Assembly (NCBI RefSeq): GCF_022682495.2
Contig: NC_071389.1
Coordinates: forward strand, 102,279,951-102,343,950
Length of the DNA: 64,000 bases
Source of the DNA: Desmodus rotundus
Lineage: Eukaryota > Chordata > Mammalia > Chiroptera > Phyllostomidae
Reading direction: 5' to 3'
The stretch's first letter is position 1, and each line of letters begins with the position of its first letter. Shown in pieces: positions 30,046 through 42,269 of the stretch. The notes below the pieces were generated by a model that searched no databases, was not told the DNA's origin, and saw only the letters and a list, made by a program, of their open reading frames with translations. The translations under genes were made by a program, and so were the position numbers.

Positions 30046-31010
30046 AAACCTCTGACAAGATGTAGCCACTTAATATTTTTAGAAACAAAAAGCTAGGTGG
30101 AGCGGACCCTTTGTGTAAACAGGATGCTGACAAGAGAACCCTGACGCGCGCTGTTTAGGCGAAGCCTACCTCCCCGTGGGGGTTGTGCTGGGTGGCGAGG
30201 GCTTTCACACAGGACACTAGGTTGAGTTGTGTTTCTCGCAGGCGTCCAGATATCAGCAAATTCCTTTTGGGTGTTTGTCCGAGTGGATGTCCAAGTGAAA
30301 TTGGCAGTGGGTGTAGTGTGAATTTAAAAGCGCAAGTCCCGCGCCTTACCTAAACTTGTCAAACTGGGGCTGGATCGCAGAAATCTGCATTTTTAACCAG
30401 ACCTCACATATCAGCATCATGCCCAGAAAGTGTGAGAATGAGTACGGTGTTACTCCCAATACAGAGCCCAGGGTGTGTTTGGTTGGTGTTCAGTGCAGAA
30501 GTGAATTTATGGAAGAGGCCGCTGGAGAGGGTTATTAAAGCGACAGGCAGTGCGAGATACTTCTGTAATCTAAAACCGCCTTTGGTTTATGCCAGTGTGG
30601 GAGTACAAAGGTTTATCCCAGTGTGGCTTATTAATAGCCACAAGAATGCACACAGAATGAATAAAATTTTACAATCTGGCTAAATTAAATCTATTAGAGA
30701 AATCAGTGAAAATGCTCAGGACTAGACCAGTTTCCCAGAAGTCACTTACATAGAGCATATGGCCCTGGCTGATCTCCCTCCAGAAGGAGACATTTAGACT
30801 TCAGTTACAGACCTGAAGTTGCTCCAAGCCATGCTAGATTTGGGCGTGCTGGAATAATATGCTGTCTGTAAGGCTCTCAAAGTTTCTAGGGTTAATCACT
30901 GTGATGAAATATTCATAAGAGAATAACGTGGGCTCGACAACAAAGAGCTCAAAGAAAAATCTAACAACGTACTGTTAACCACAGCTCGTAAATTGTAACT
31001 TATTTCAGGT
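30046..31010. other. Unassigned sequence with a possible hAT fragment
   Basis: Mostly unrecognised. About 30360-30430 contains gaaatctgcatttttaacc, typical of MER20/MER5-like hAT-Charlie remnants. A few CpGs at 30140-30200 do not make a CpG island. Confidence 0.4.
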
Positions 31011-31014
31011 GTGT

Positions 31015-31970
31015 TTGTTTGCATATTTACTCAACAAATGTTTGTTGAGCATCTACAGTGCCCTAGGCACTGGGGATGAACTTGGAAATAGCCAGATGAA
31101 CAAGGTCTCTAGAGCTTATACAAGGGAGGCAGAAAAAAACAAAAATGAATCAGATACTTTTGGATAGTGATAAGTGCTCTGAAGAAAATAAAACAAGAAT
31201 CAGGGTAGCAACTAGAAATGCTGTTTAGATAACAAGGTGGTCAGAGCAGGCCTCTTGAGAAGGGTTATATCTGAACTGAGATCTGAATGATACAAAATGC
31301 CAACCCTCTCAAGATAAGGAGCAGTGAGTGCAAAGGCCCTGGGGCATATTTTAGGAGCAGAAAGAAGGTCAGTGTGACTGGGACATGGTCAGGAAGGAAG
31401 AAAGAAGTTTGAAAGAAGTTTGGAAATTAAGGAGTTAAGATTGTGTTCTAAGTGTAGTGGGAAGCTGTGAGAGACTTTAGGTGGGGGGTAACATTCAGGT
31501 TTAATTTTTGCAAGAACATTCTGCTAATACTTCTGTTAGGTAGTAGGATCATAAGTATAATTTTATTGAGCTTCACAAATAAAATATAATGTATATAATA
31601 TTGATAATGTAAATATTTTATAACTTAAAAAATTCAGTCTTCCCTAAAGAAAATAGTTTGTAGACAGGTAAGGAAAATATCAGGAGACAGGCAGAGGAAT
31701 CAGTGAGAGAAATTATGGAGAGCTTGGACTCAGACTACAGCAACAAGGTGGAGAGAAACAGACTGTCCAGTTGTTTGAGAGGTGACATGACAGGACTGAC
31801 TGATGGACTGGATGAGGAGGAATGACGAAAAAATGAGAAGAACCAAGGGTGACTCGGGTTTTTAGCTTGAGCAACTGAATGGCTGGTGAAGGTATTTACT
31901 CAGAAGAGTAAAACTGAGGGGCAAAATTAGGGAACATATTTGGGGAAGAAATTAAGACTTTTGTTTTCTC
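31015..31970 (+). repeat. Ancient mammalian interspersed repeat (family not named)
   Basis: Diagnostic old-repeat phrases: caacaaatgtttgttgagc, ccctaggcactggggatg, gtgataagtgctctgaag, gtgcaaaggccctggggc, aggtgacatgacaggact. Related text continues at 32990-33160 (aaccaggagggtatgatgtc), suggesting one long element split by later L1 sequence. The exact family needs a repeat-library search. Confidence 0.6.
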
Positions 31971-32329
31971 CCTGTTACATTTGGGATGCTTACTATTCTT
32001 TCAAAAGGCAATGTGAAGTAGTAACCTAAATATAGAAGTCTGTTACACAGTGTTGGCTAGAGACATAAATATGAAAGTAATTAGAATACATAGAGTAAGT
32101 GTGTAGACTTAGAATCTCTGTGTTTCACTGGTGAGTTTGGTCTGTTTAGATTTATTACCCTTGCTGATACATTTGGATTTATTTGTACCTTCTTATCTCT
32201 TTTTACTGTGTCTCTTCTTTGCTCCTTTTTTTCTCTTTTTTATTTTTTAGGATTTATTTTATTCCCCCTTATTTCCTTCTACTGGTTTGAAAGTCATTTA
32301 TTTTATGCTTTTAATGATTATCTTTAAAA

Positions 32330-32510
32330 TTTTTGGTGACTTTTAAATTGTGGTAAAATATACAAACTTAAATTAGCCATTTTAACAATTTTAAAGTGTG
32401 CAGTTCAGTGGCATTAAGTTCATTAACATTATTGTGCAGCCATCACCTCTATCTAGCTCCAGAACTTATCTCTGAAACAGAAACTGTGTAACCATTACAA
32501 AATACTTTGA
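32330..32510 (-). mobile_element. Old L1M 3'UTR fragment
   Basis: Contains aaagtgtgcagttcagtggc, cattaagttcattaacat and tgcagccatcacctctatct, the reverse complement of the common mammalian L1M 3' region. Confidence 0.75.
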
Positions 32511-34066
32511 GTAATTTCCTTTGGTTTATCTTCCAGTTCAGTAACTATCTCTTCATCTGTACCTAATTCATTATTTAATTCACTCAAGAGGTTTTCATTT
32601 TAATGACAATGGTTTTAATTTCTAGAAGTTCTATTTGAGTCTTTTTAAATCTGTTTATCCTTTTTGTTGATGAAGGAAGCTTGCTTATTTGTTTCACTTT
32701 CCGTTATTTCTATCCTTCCTCACTTATTTTGAGGTCTTTCAGACTCCCAGACCAAGAAAGCTTTTTCATCATCTTCCTCTGTATATTTTTCTAGTCAACC
32801 TTTTTGCTGAGGATATAGTCCTTTGAATATTCTCAGGTTTACCCACATATAATTTTTAACATCCTGTATTATTTGGGCCCACTGCCTCTTAGCCTGTCCC
32901 CATATGAATATTAAAACATAAGCCCCTAGATTATGAAGAAAGTGTACCTAACTGCCAGCAATGAGAGTATATATAATTAAGTCCTAGGGAGGACTCAGGA
33001 CAAACCCAGGGACACTCCAGCATTTATAAGTCAGATCCAGAAAGGAAAGAAAGCAAAGGCCAAAAAGAGTGGTAAGTAGGGAAAAATGAAAACCAGGAGG
33101 GTATGATGTCACAGAAACAAAGAGGAAAGAGTGTGTCAAGAAAGAGAGAGCAGCGAACAATACCAACTAATACCAAAAGGCCAAATAAAATGAGGACAGA
33201 GAAATCATGACTGGATATGGCAAGAGTGGGAGGGGAGAAGTGGGGGCAGTGATTGCAAACAGTTCTTTTGAGACTATCTGTGAAGCAGACAGAGAGATGA
33301 GGTAGAGGAGATAAAGGACTGGAATCAAGGGGAGTTTAAAAATAAAGGAGGGACTATATACTGGAGCATATTAGGAATGGCCCTGAGGAGACAGAATCAA
33401 CGCAGAAGAGAGGGGGGGTGCAAGTGAAAGGCCCATGAGGATGTTGGAGGGATGGATTCTCTGCCTAGAGCCAGGACATGGCACCCACCATGACAGGAAG
33501 AATGAAAGTAAGGGCAGACATCAGAGGATCGACAGACTGGAGGTGGGGCAACAGGGACTCTAGTCAAAGGCTGAGAATAAGGGTTGTGTTGGAGGTTGTG
33601 GAAGTGTGAGGAAAGGCCAGGCAGGAAATGGTAATTTGTAAAGGGGGTCATGTTACTGACCTTCAGTGACTCTCAGCATGACATTAAAATGTTCTTTGCT
33701 TCCACCAGAATCCCAGGTCTCAAAGGAGAGTTGCTGTGTGGAGTACACTGGTTTTCCTGAGGAATGTAAGCCAGGGTACTGCAGAGCCTGGTGTAGCCCA
33801 GATGTCAGCTGCTCACTGGGGCAGCCAGATGGTATGGGCTGGCTGTTCAGGAACCAAGGCCAGGGCTTCCCTCTGCTGGGGGTGCAGGCCATCGGCTGTT
33901 TTTTCTCATGCCCTTTGGCTTCTGGGGAAAGGTGCACAATGATGTGACTTTCTGGGACCCCACACCTTTGACCGTGTCTAACATCCCACTTCTGACCAAA
34001 TGAGTAAGTCTGAGACATAATGGTAAGATCATTTACTTTTTGCAAACTAAAACCAAAATCTTTATT
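32511..34066. other. Old sequence, partly ancient repeat
   Basis: 32985-33660 resembles the continuation of the ancient repeat at 31015. The rest is unassigned. No gene recognised. Confidence 0.45.
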
Positions 34067-34299
34067 TAAAAAGATGTCACTTGAGTCCTGGCTGTTGTGG
34101 CTCAGTTGGTTGGGCATCATCCCACAAAATGAAAGGTTGCTGATTCAATTTGCAGTCAGAGCACATGCCTAAGTCGTGGGCTCGGTCTCCGGATGAGGCG
34201 AATGAGAGGCAACTGATCAATGTTTTCCTCTCTTTCTCCCTCTCTTCCCCTCTCTCTGAAAAAAAGATAAAATTTAAATTATAAAAAGATATCACTTGA
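34067..34299 (+). mobile_element. Ves-type SINE with 18-bp target duplications
   Basis: SINE body 34085-34281: head tcctggctgttgtggctcag, tRNA-like box B region, CT-rich stretch and A-rich tail. It is flanked by taaaaagatgtcacttga (34067-34084) and taaaaagatatcacttga (34282-34299), one mismatch. The tRNA-like head is part of the SINE, not a tRNA gene. Confidence 0.92.
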
Positions 34300-34389
34300 T
34301 TACATTAAACAGGATTTTAAGTGGGTCCATATATAGAATAAAAACTGTATAAGGCTTTATTTCATTTTTATAAACTACAAGTTTTTAAA

Positions 34390-34860
34390 ATTAAAAAAAA
34401 GCTTTAATGAAATATAGTTCACATACCATACAATTCACCCATTTAGAGTGTAATATTCAATGGTTCTTAGTATAGTCACAGATTTGGGCAACTGTGACCA
34501 CAATATATTTTAGGACATTTTTATCCCTCCATATAGAAGCCCCAAAGCCATTAACAGCCACTCTCATTCTCCCTGTCCACACCCCTGGCTCCACTGGTCT
34601 GCTCTATGTCTGTGCATTTGCCTGTTCTGGACATTTCATACAAATGAAAGCACACACTGTGTGACCTTTGAGGCCTGACTTTTGTCACTTAGTATCATAT
34701 TTCCAATGGTCACTCATGTTGTAGTGTGGATCAGAACTTCATTTCTTTTTATGGCCAAATAGTATTGTATTATATGGAGAAGCCATATTTTATTTGTCCA
34801 TTCATCAGTTGGTGGTAATTTTGGTTGATTATTGAGGTTTTTATGATTCAAAATACAATT
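34390..34860 (-). mobile_element. Old L1M 3'UTR and ORF2 end, eroded
   Basis: Minus-oriented: atatagttcacataccatac, acaattcacccatttagagt, ttcatttctttttatggcc and gtccattcatcagttggtg are the standard L1M 3'-end phrases. Confidence 0.8.
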
Positions 34861-36717
34861 TCTCAACTCACTGTTCCAGTAGGTAAAAGCACCCAGACTT
34901 GCCCTGGTTAAAACCTGGTTCAGGGCTGGTGCTGACGGGCACTGACCATGCCTGCTGTGCTCCCTGTGACCTCGTGCCACAGCAATGCCAATCAAATGGC
35001 GTAACATCCAATTAAGACTATACCCTGATTGAATGGGAGCTTAACTTTTCCTGACATACTTGTCAATTTGGCTATAAAACCTACCCTTGAAAAATGACAT
35101 CAGACCGCACAGGCCACAGTCTAGCTCCCATTGGGTCTGGTTCTTTACAAAGCCATGACTCAATGTGGCCCCATTGTGCAACATTTTTCTAGTTTGATAA
35201 ACTGACCTTCCTTGTATGATCAGACAGTGGCATGAAAAATATTGATCTTGGTTACAGATTGTAGCTGGATCTTGGAACCATCTCAGTACCAGGTGCAGGA
35301 GGTAACACTTGTTCGCTTAACATTAGTTTAGGGCCAGTATTCCCAACAGACTTGATGAAGTTTATCAGCTTTGCAGAGGTTCCTATGGATCCTCAGGACA
35401 TTCTCCTTTGTCTCTGGTTTATCTCCTGCTATTGGGGCCCAGGCAGAGATCATCACTGGACAGCAGACGTTGCCTGAAGAGCAGCAGGCATAAGCCTTGA
35501 CTTTGTAAACCCTGGGCAATGTGAAGATAAAGTTATGGCCAGTGGTAAGCCTCAGTCCATTGGAAGAAGAAAAACAGATGCAATTGTGTTCTCTGGAAGG
35601 CAAGGCTCTGAGTGCACAGTGTCTCATGTTTTCAAAGTAGGAAAGTATCCACAGCTAATATTTGGATGGGCCCACAGCAGCGTCTCTCTCCCTGAAGGCT
35701 GGGCCTGCCTATCGGAGATAAAGGGCCCTTGCTGTGCACCTGCGGAGAGAAAGGCAGGGCTAGCCTATTCTATCCTCTTGTTATAAGCAGACTGATGAAG
35801 TTCAAAGGGAGCATATCTGGAAGAAAGTGGAGTATGGGTGTCTGGGCCTAGGTTATGTTGAAATACACACTTGCTCTAGAAACCCCCTGTCACCTAGCCC
35901 CCACTTACATTTATTCCATTTCTCCACCCAGGACTGCTGACTCTTCCATGCTCTGCCAAGGATAACACTGGCCAGGGGAAATGAAGTGTTTGCTGACCTG
36001 CAAACCTGAGCCTCATGGAGCTTTCACTGGTAGAGAAGGCAGGGGAGACAAAAAGAAAGCACTGGATGTGGTAGCCTCCTTGCAAGTTTTGTCTACAGCC
36101 TCTAGCCCAGGACAGTAAGCACTTGTTAAGGCCTCTGGACTGGGCTAAGCACTGGGTACCCCTCAGAGGACTCCTCCACAATGGTGGGGTGAGAACACAT
36201 GGAAACATGGCTGGGATCCAAATTGTGTACTACGTTAGAAACACGATGAACAGAGATAGACCTAAGCAGGGCATCCTGAGCTGGATGCTGGGAAATGAGA
36301 GAAGCACCAAAGTGATAATCCGGTAGGACAAAAAATCACTGTGTAGACAACACCTGGGCAAACAAGAGGATTGGGGTGAGGGCAGTATTCCAAGTTGAGG
36401 AACTAGGACAGGCAAGTGCACCGGTGGGCACTTCATGACATGTGTGAGTCTATGTATGTGTGGGTGTGAGTGAGCGTGCTTAATGATGGATTTGTGATCA
36501 TGCAGTGACTTGGTGGTTTGATTGGCAAAGTCCTGTGGACATTTAACACTTCCCCTATGAACACTCATCACATTTTATTAAGATTATTTTTTAATTATCA
36601 GTCTTCTTATTATATTGTAAATGTCATGTCTATCTTGGTTAACTTTAAGAAGACTAAGTGGAGAACCATATTCCTAATAGAAAAAATTTAATTTTGCAAA
36701 ATATAAACATCCCAAAT
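34861..36717. other. Unassigned intergenic or intronic sequence
   Basis: No gene recognised. 34960-35160 carries a CCAAT-like and TATA-like pair (gctataaaacctaccc near 35072) that could belong to an old LTR, but no flanking duplication was found. Confidence 0.45.
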
Positions 36718-36751
36718 TAACCTATACATTTTTTAAAAGATTTTGTTTATT

Positions 36752-38701
36752 CAGGAGAGAACCAAGATGGAGGCGTAGGTAGACACACTGTGCCTCCTTG
36801 CACAACCAAAAGAAGGACAACAACAATTTAAAAACAAAAAACAACGAGAACTGACAGAAAATCGAACCGCACGGAAGTCCGACAACCAAGGAGATAAAGA
36901 AGAAACATTCATCCAGACCTGTAGGAGGGGCGGGGACCTGCAGCCGAGGTGCCTAGGACTCGGAGTAACGCGGCCGGATCCAGAGACATGGTGGATTGTG
37001 GGACAAACGGGGCAGGCAGTGCGACTGCTAGCAGACCCCGCGGCCCCACATTCGTGCACAGATAAGCCAGGAAGAACAGTGGGGGAGCGAAACAGACTGC
37101 GCAACCCAGGGCTCCAGCACAGGGAAATAAAGCCTCAATCCTCTGATTGAAAACACCCATGGGGGTTGAGGTGGCAGCAGGAGAAACTCCCAGCCTCACA
37201 GGAGAGGTCATTGGAGAGACCCACAGGGGCCTAGAGTGTGCACAAGCCCACCCACTCAGGAATCAGTGGTAGAGGGGCCCAGTTTGATTGTGGGTGGTAG
37301 AGGGAGTGACTGAAATCTGGCAGAGAATGGAGCAAGCAACATTGCTCCCTCTCAGCCCCTCCCGCACATACAGCATCACAGCGCAACAACCAGTGTTACC
37401 CCACTCTGGTGAACACCTAAGGCTCCGCCCCTTTACATAACAGGCACACAGAGACAAAAAAAAATTTAAAAAGGGCCAAATGAAAGCACAGATCAAAGCT
37501 CTAGAAATAAGCAGTGAACAGATAGTGAACCTATCATATGCACAGTTGAAAACACTGGTAATCAGGATGCTCACAGAATTGGTTGAATTTGGTCGCAAAT
37601 TAGATGAAAAAATGAAGGCTATGCTAAGAGAAACAAAGGAAAATGTACAGGGAACCAATAGTGATGGGAAGGAAAGTGGGACTCAAATCCATGGTGTGGA
37701 CCAGAAGGAAGAAAGAAACATCCAACCAGAAAAGAATGAAGAAACAAGAATTCAAAAAAAATGAGGAGAGGCTTAGGAACCTCCAGGACATCTTTAAACA
37801 TTTCAACAACCGAATTATAGGGGTACCAGAAGGAGAAGAGGAAGAGCAACAAATTGAAAACTTATTTGAACAAATAATGAAGGAGAACTTCCCCAGTCTG
37901 GCAAAGGAAATAGACTTCCAGGAAGTCCAGGAAGCTCAGAGAGTCCCAAAGAAGCTGGACCCAAGGAGGAACACACCAACGAACATCATCATTACATTAC
38001 CCAAGATGAAACAGAAGGAGAGAATCTTACAAGCAGCAGGAGAGAAGGGCACAGTTACCTACAAAGGAGTTCCCATAGGACTGTCAGCTGATTTCTTAAA
38101 AGAGACCTTACGGGCAAGAAGGGGCTGGAAAGAAGTGTTACAAGTCATGAAAAGCAAGGACCTACGTCCAAGATTACTGTATCCAGCAAAGCTATCATTT
38201 AGAATGGAAGGGCTGATAAAGTGCTTCTCAGATAAGGTCAAGTTAAAGAAGTTCATCATCACCAAGCCCTTATTATATGAAATGTTAAAGGACTTACCTA
38301 AGAAAAAGAAGATCAAAAATAGGAACAGTACAAATGACAGCAAACTCACAGTTATTAACAACCACACCTAAAACAAAAACAAAAGCAAACTAAGCAAACA
38401 ACTAGAACAGGAACAGAACCACAGAAATGGAGATCACATGGAGGGTTATCAACAGGGGAGTGGGAGGGGGAGAGAGGGGGGAAAGGTACAGAGAAGAAGT
38501 AACATAACTGGTAGGTAGAAAATAGGCAGGGGGAGGGTAAGAATAGTGTAGGAAATGTAGAAGCCAAAGAATTGATATGTATGACCCATCGACATGAACT
38601 ATAGGGGGGGAATGTGGGAGGGAGGGAGTGTGCAGGATGGAGTGGAGTGAAGGAGGGGAAATGGGACAAATGTAATAGCATAATCAATAAATATATTTTT
38701 A
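36752..38701 (+). mobile_element. HAL1-e, complete ORF1-only element
   Basis: Begins caggagagaaccaagatgga. It has a leader to about 37479, ORF1 in two overlapping frames (37480-38371), a G-rich 3'UTR and the tail tgtaatagcataatcaataa. The inner 17-bp duplication (aaaagattttgtttatt at 36735-36751 and 38702-38718) shows the T/AAAA nick used, inside a SINE tail. It is the same subfamily as HAL1-g and HAL1-h. Confidence 0.9.
37480..38371 (+). pseudogene. HAL1-e ORF1, split by an A8 run
   Basis: Head and coil (MKAQIKALEISSEQ to ETRIQKK) are open at 37480-37764. The RRM and C-terminal part (GVPEGEEEEQQIENLFEQ, RRNTPTNIIITLPKMKQKER, ETLRARRGW) is open in the next frame at 37643-38371. The shift is at an A8 run (37754-37761) where the intact copy has cggaaaaatg. 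One A missing near the end removes the usual stop and adds a tail ending NNHT. Without frameshifting, no complete ORF1p is made. Confidence 0.8.
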
Positions 38702-39006
38702 AAAAGATTTTGTTTATTTTTTTTTTTTTAGAGGGAGAAGGGAGGGAAAATGAGAGGGAGAGAAACACCAAGGTGTGGTTGCCTCTCACACACCCCCTAC
38801 TGGGGACCTGGCAAACAACGCAGGCATGTGTCCTAGACCAGGAATCAAACTGATGACCTTATGAGTCTCAGGCTGGCACTCATCCACTGAGCTACACCAG
38901 CCAGGGCTAACCTATAAATTTTTAATGTGATCCCAATCAAAATCCCAATGCAATGCTTGTGTGTAACATGATTCTAGATTGAAATGCCACCTATACAAGT
39001 AAACAT

Positions 39007-41054
39007 AAGAATACTTGAGCCAGGGGAGAACCAAGATGGTGGCGTTGGTAGACACACTGTGCCTCCTCGAAAAATCACAACTGACAGAAAATCGAACTAC
39101 AAGGAAGTCCAACAATAAGGAGATAAAAAAGAAATATACATCTAGACTGGTAGGAGGGGCGGAGACGGGCAGCGGGGGCGGAGAGGATTCGAGTTGCCAT
39201 GGCGGGACTGAGACTGGCGGAGTGTGGGACAAACGGGGCGGGCAGTCTGACCACTAGCAGACCCTGCGGCCCCACATTAGCACACAGATAAATTGAGAGG
39301 GCGGGACTCAGAGTGGCAGAGAACCGGGCAGGCAGTGTGGCGGGTAGCACCCCGCGGCCCCAAATTCACGCACAGATAAACCGGACAAATGGTGGGGAGC
39401 AAAGCAGACCGCGTAACCCAGGGCTCCAGCACGACGAAATAAAGCCTCAAACTTCTGATTGAAAACACCCGTGGGGGGTGGGGCGGCAGCAGGAGAAACT
39501 CCCAGCCTCATAGAAGAGGTCATTGGAGAGACCCACAGAGGCCTAGAGCGAGCACAAGCCCACCCACTCGGGAACCAGCTCCTGAGGGGCCACATTTGAT
39601 TGTGGGGAGCAGAGGGAGTGACTTAAATCTGGCAGAGAGTGGAGCAGGCGCCATTACTCCCTCTTGGCCCCTCCCCCACATATAGCGTCACGGCGCAGCG
39701 ACCAGCGTTACCCCGCCCCGGGGAACACCTAAAGCCCTGCCCCTTTAAGTAATAGAAGCACCAAGACAAAAAAAAAAAAAAAGGCCCAAATGACAGAACA
39801 CTTCAAAGCTCCAGAAAAAATACAACTAAGCAGCAATCATATAGCCAACCTATCAGATGCACAGTTGAAAACACTAGTAATCAAGAAGCTCACAAAATTG
39901 GTTGAATTTGGTCAAAAACTAGATGAAAAAATGAAGGCTATGCTAAGAGAAACAAAGGAAAATTTACAGGGAACCAATAGTGAGGTGAAGGAAACTGGGA
40001 CTCAAATCAACGGTGTGGACCATAAGGAAGAAAGAAACATTCACCCAGAAAAGAATGAAGAAACAAGAATTCGGAAAAATGAGGAGAGGCTTAGGAACCT
40101 CCAGGACATCTTGAAACATTCCAACATCGGAATTATAGGGGTACCAGAAGGAGAAGAGGAAGAACAAAAAATTGAAAACTTATTTGAACAAATAATGAAG
40201 GAGAACTTCCCCAGTCTGGCAAAGGAAATAGACTTCCAGGAAGTCCAGGAAGCTCAGAGAGTCCCAAAGAAGCTGGACCCAAGGAGGAACACACCAACGA
40301 ACATCATAATTACATTAGCCAAGATGAAACAGAAGGAGAGAATCTTAGAAGCAGCAAGAGAAAAGGACACAGTTACCTACAAAGGAGTTCCCATAGGACT
40401 GTCAGCTGATTTCTTAAAAGAGACCTTACGGGCAAGAAGGGGCTGGAAAGAAGTATTCCAAGTCATGAAGGGCAAGGACCTACATCCAAGATTACTGTAT
40501 CCAGCAAAGCTATCATTTAGAAGGGAAGGGAAGATAAAGTGCTTCTCAGATAAGGTCAAGTTAAAGGAGTTCATCATCACCAAGCCCTTATTATATGAAA
40601 TGTTAAAGGGATTTATCTAAGAAAAAGAAGATAAAAAAATAGGAACAGTACAAATGACAGCAAACTCACAGTTATTAACAACCACACCTAAAACAAAAAC
40701 AAAAGCAAACTAAGCAAACAACTAGAACAGGAAAAGAACCACAGAAATGGAGATCACATGGAGGGTTATCAACAGGGAGTGGAGGGGGAGAGAGGGGGGA
40801 AAGGTACAGAGAATAAGTAGCATAAATGATAGGTGGAAAATAGGCAGGGGGAGGGTAAGAATAATGTAGGAAATGTAGAAGCCAAAGAACTTATACGTAT
40901 GACCCATGGACATGAACTATAGGGGGGGAGTGTGGGAGGGAGGGGGTGGGCAGGACGGAGTGGAGTGAGGGGGGGGGGAATGGGACAACTGTAATAGCAT
41001 AATCAATAAATATATTTTAAAAATCAACTGCAAATGAAAAGAATATTCGAGCCA
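39007..41054 (+). mobile_element. HAL1-f, complete ORF1-only element with target duplications
   Basis: Element 39023-41038 begins gggagaaccaagatggtggc, has a CpG-containing leader, an intact ORF1 (39790-40620), a G-rich 3'UTR and a tail with tagcataatcaataaatata. It is flanked by aagaatacttgagcca (39007-39022) and aagaatattcgagcca (41039-41054), two mismatches. Confidence 0.88.
39790..40620 (+). CDS. HAL1-f ORF1, 276 aa, uninterrupted
   Basis: The only HAL1 ORF1 here that is both full length and open. Residues 1-40: head (KAPEKIQLSSNHIANLSDAQ). About 40-105: charged coiled coil, likely for trimerisation. About 110-160: RRM-like, IIGVPEGEEEEQKIENLFEQ. About 175-260: C-terminal nucleic-acid-binding domain with VTYKGVPIGLSADFLKETLR, ARRGW and LLYPAKLSFRREGKI. 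It is shorter than L1 ORF1p of other mammals (about 340-370 aa), mainly in the N-terminal coil. The RH of the usual TPRHII motif is TN here (TPTNIIITL), which may weaken RNA binding. No ORF2 follows. Confidence 0.82.
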   Translation: MTEHFKAPEKIQLSSNHIANLSDAQLKTLVIKKLTKLVEFGQKLDEKMKAMLRETKENLQGTNSEVKETGTQINGVDHKEERNIHPEKNEETRIRKNEERLRNLQDILKHSNIGIIGVPEGEEEEQKIENLFEQIMKENFPSLAKEIDFQEVQEAQRVPKKLDPRRNTPTNIIITLAKMKQKERILEAAREKDTVTYKGVPIGLSADFLKETLRARRGWKEVFQVMKGKDLHPRLLYPAKLSFRREGKIKCFSDKVKLKEFIITKPLLYEMLKGFI

Positions 41055-41211
41055 AAGTTTTAAGTGAAGAATATTTCAGTCATATTATAAAACTATAATA
41101 ACAAAACATATAGTGGTCATGTCGGAGTAGCTAGATCAACAGACCAGAGCAGGAAATTTAGAATCAAAACCTGGAATTTATGGTAATTCAGTATTGTAAT
41201 GGCTTAGACCA

Positions 41212-41732
41212 GTGGTTTTCAAGTGGTATGCCACGAGAATTTTTATAACATGCGTTGCCTAACTGAAAACTAAAATAAAAATAATTTTAATTTTCAGCTA
41301 GGTACTGACCTTTTTTCCCTTAGACTGTAAAAAAAAAAAATGACAACAGCCCTGGGAGGGTGGCTTACTTGGTCGGAGCGTTGTCCTGTGCACCAAGCAC
41401 CAAAAGTTTGGGGGTTCAGTCCCTGTCAGGGCACATATCTAGGTTGTGGATTTGATCCCTGGTTGGGGCATGTATGAGAGGAAACCAATGGATATTTGTC
41501 CCTCACACTGATGTCTCTCTCTCTCTCAAATCAATAAATATATCCTCGGGTGAGGACTTATTTAAAAAAATGACAACAATCAATACAATAGCCATCTGGT
41601 GTGAATCAATCTAAATTATACCTATTATTTTGTCAGAGTGGCAAAAAAATATAATGTATTTTTGGTGTGTCACAGAATTTTAGTAATTAGTTTATGTGTG
41701 CCATGAGATGAAGTCGGTTGAAAATCTCTGGA
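41212..41732. mobile_element. Old hAT-type non-autonomous DNA transposon, host to a SINE
   Basis: Ends cagtggttttcaagtggt (left) and gtcggttgaaaatctctg (right) are imperfect inverted repeats. Internal gtgtgccatgagatgaag mirrors ggtatgccacgagaattt. Flanking 8-mers gcttagac and gaccagac are only partly alike, as expected for great age. Confidence 0.6.
41334..41578 (+). mobile_element. Ves-type SINE with 15-bp target duplications
   Basis: Body 41349-41563 (gccctgggagggtggcttac head, tctctctctctc stretch). Flanks aaaaaaatgacaaca at 41334-41348 and 41564-41578 are identical. It is inserted into the hAT remnant. Confidence 0.9.
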
Positions 41733-42269
41733 CCAGACAGTTAATGGTGTTGGAATAACTGACTTGTCATCTGGAAGACAGTTCTCAGTGCACACAGCGA
41801 ATCTATCTTGTGTTCATCCATAAGCCCAGTGGTCTTTCACAGCCAGTGGACATGGGTGTGCAAGAGGGAGTGAAATGTCTTCTGGGTATGGCCCACCATC
41901 TGCCCATTTAATACGCCTGGGAATCTGTGTCTTGTCAAGGAAGTCCTTGTCTACACGGGAGTTGTGTTATCCGAGTGTCTTTTTTGAGCACAGAGGGTCT
42001 AGTTGATAAATGTCCACCCTCCAATGGCTGAAATTACATTTAGCATCAGTCTGGTCCTTCTCCCAGGTGAGAAAAACTGTCAACTAAGGACCAGTTGCAA
42101 GTGAAAAGTATCTAACAATGAATCTACTGGTGGGATTTTTGACACACTTTGAAATGAAAGATTGCAAAGAATTTTATTCAGTACATTCAACAATACAATT
42201 TTAAACAAATTCCATTACGATTGTTGAGTGCCTAGCAAGGAGAAAGAAAAAGACAGGAAGATCTTTTTA
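41733..42269. other. Unassigned sequence
   Basis: No gene or confident repeat recognised. Confidence 0.5.

Larger units (their letters stand above)
36718..38923 (-). mobile_element. Ves-type SINE split by HAL1-e
   Basis: The SINE body lies at 38702-38907 on the minus strand (head ccctggctggtgtagctcag; CT-rich stretch as gagagg on plus). Its tail was hit by HAL1-e, leaving the outer tail at 36730-36751. Outer duplications taacctatacattttt (36718-36733) and taacctataaattttt (38908-38923) bracket both. The SINE therefore came first, then HAL1-e. Confidence 0.88.

Noticed and set aside
34085..34160. tRNA-like head sequences at all SINE starts
   Set aside because: They are followed by the SINE body and an A-rich tail and lack an intact cloverleaf; they are SINE heads, not tRNA genes.
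34960..35300. Possible solitary LTR with CCAAT-like and TATA-like boxes
   Set aside because: No TG...CA ends, no flanking duplication and no family resemblance could be seen, so it is not called.
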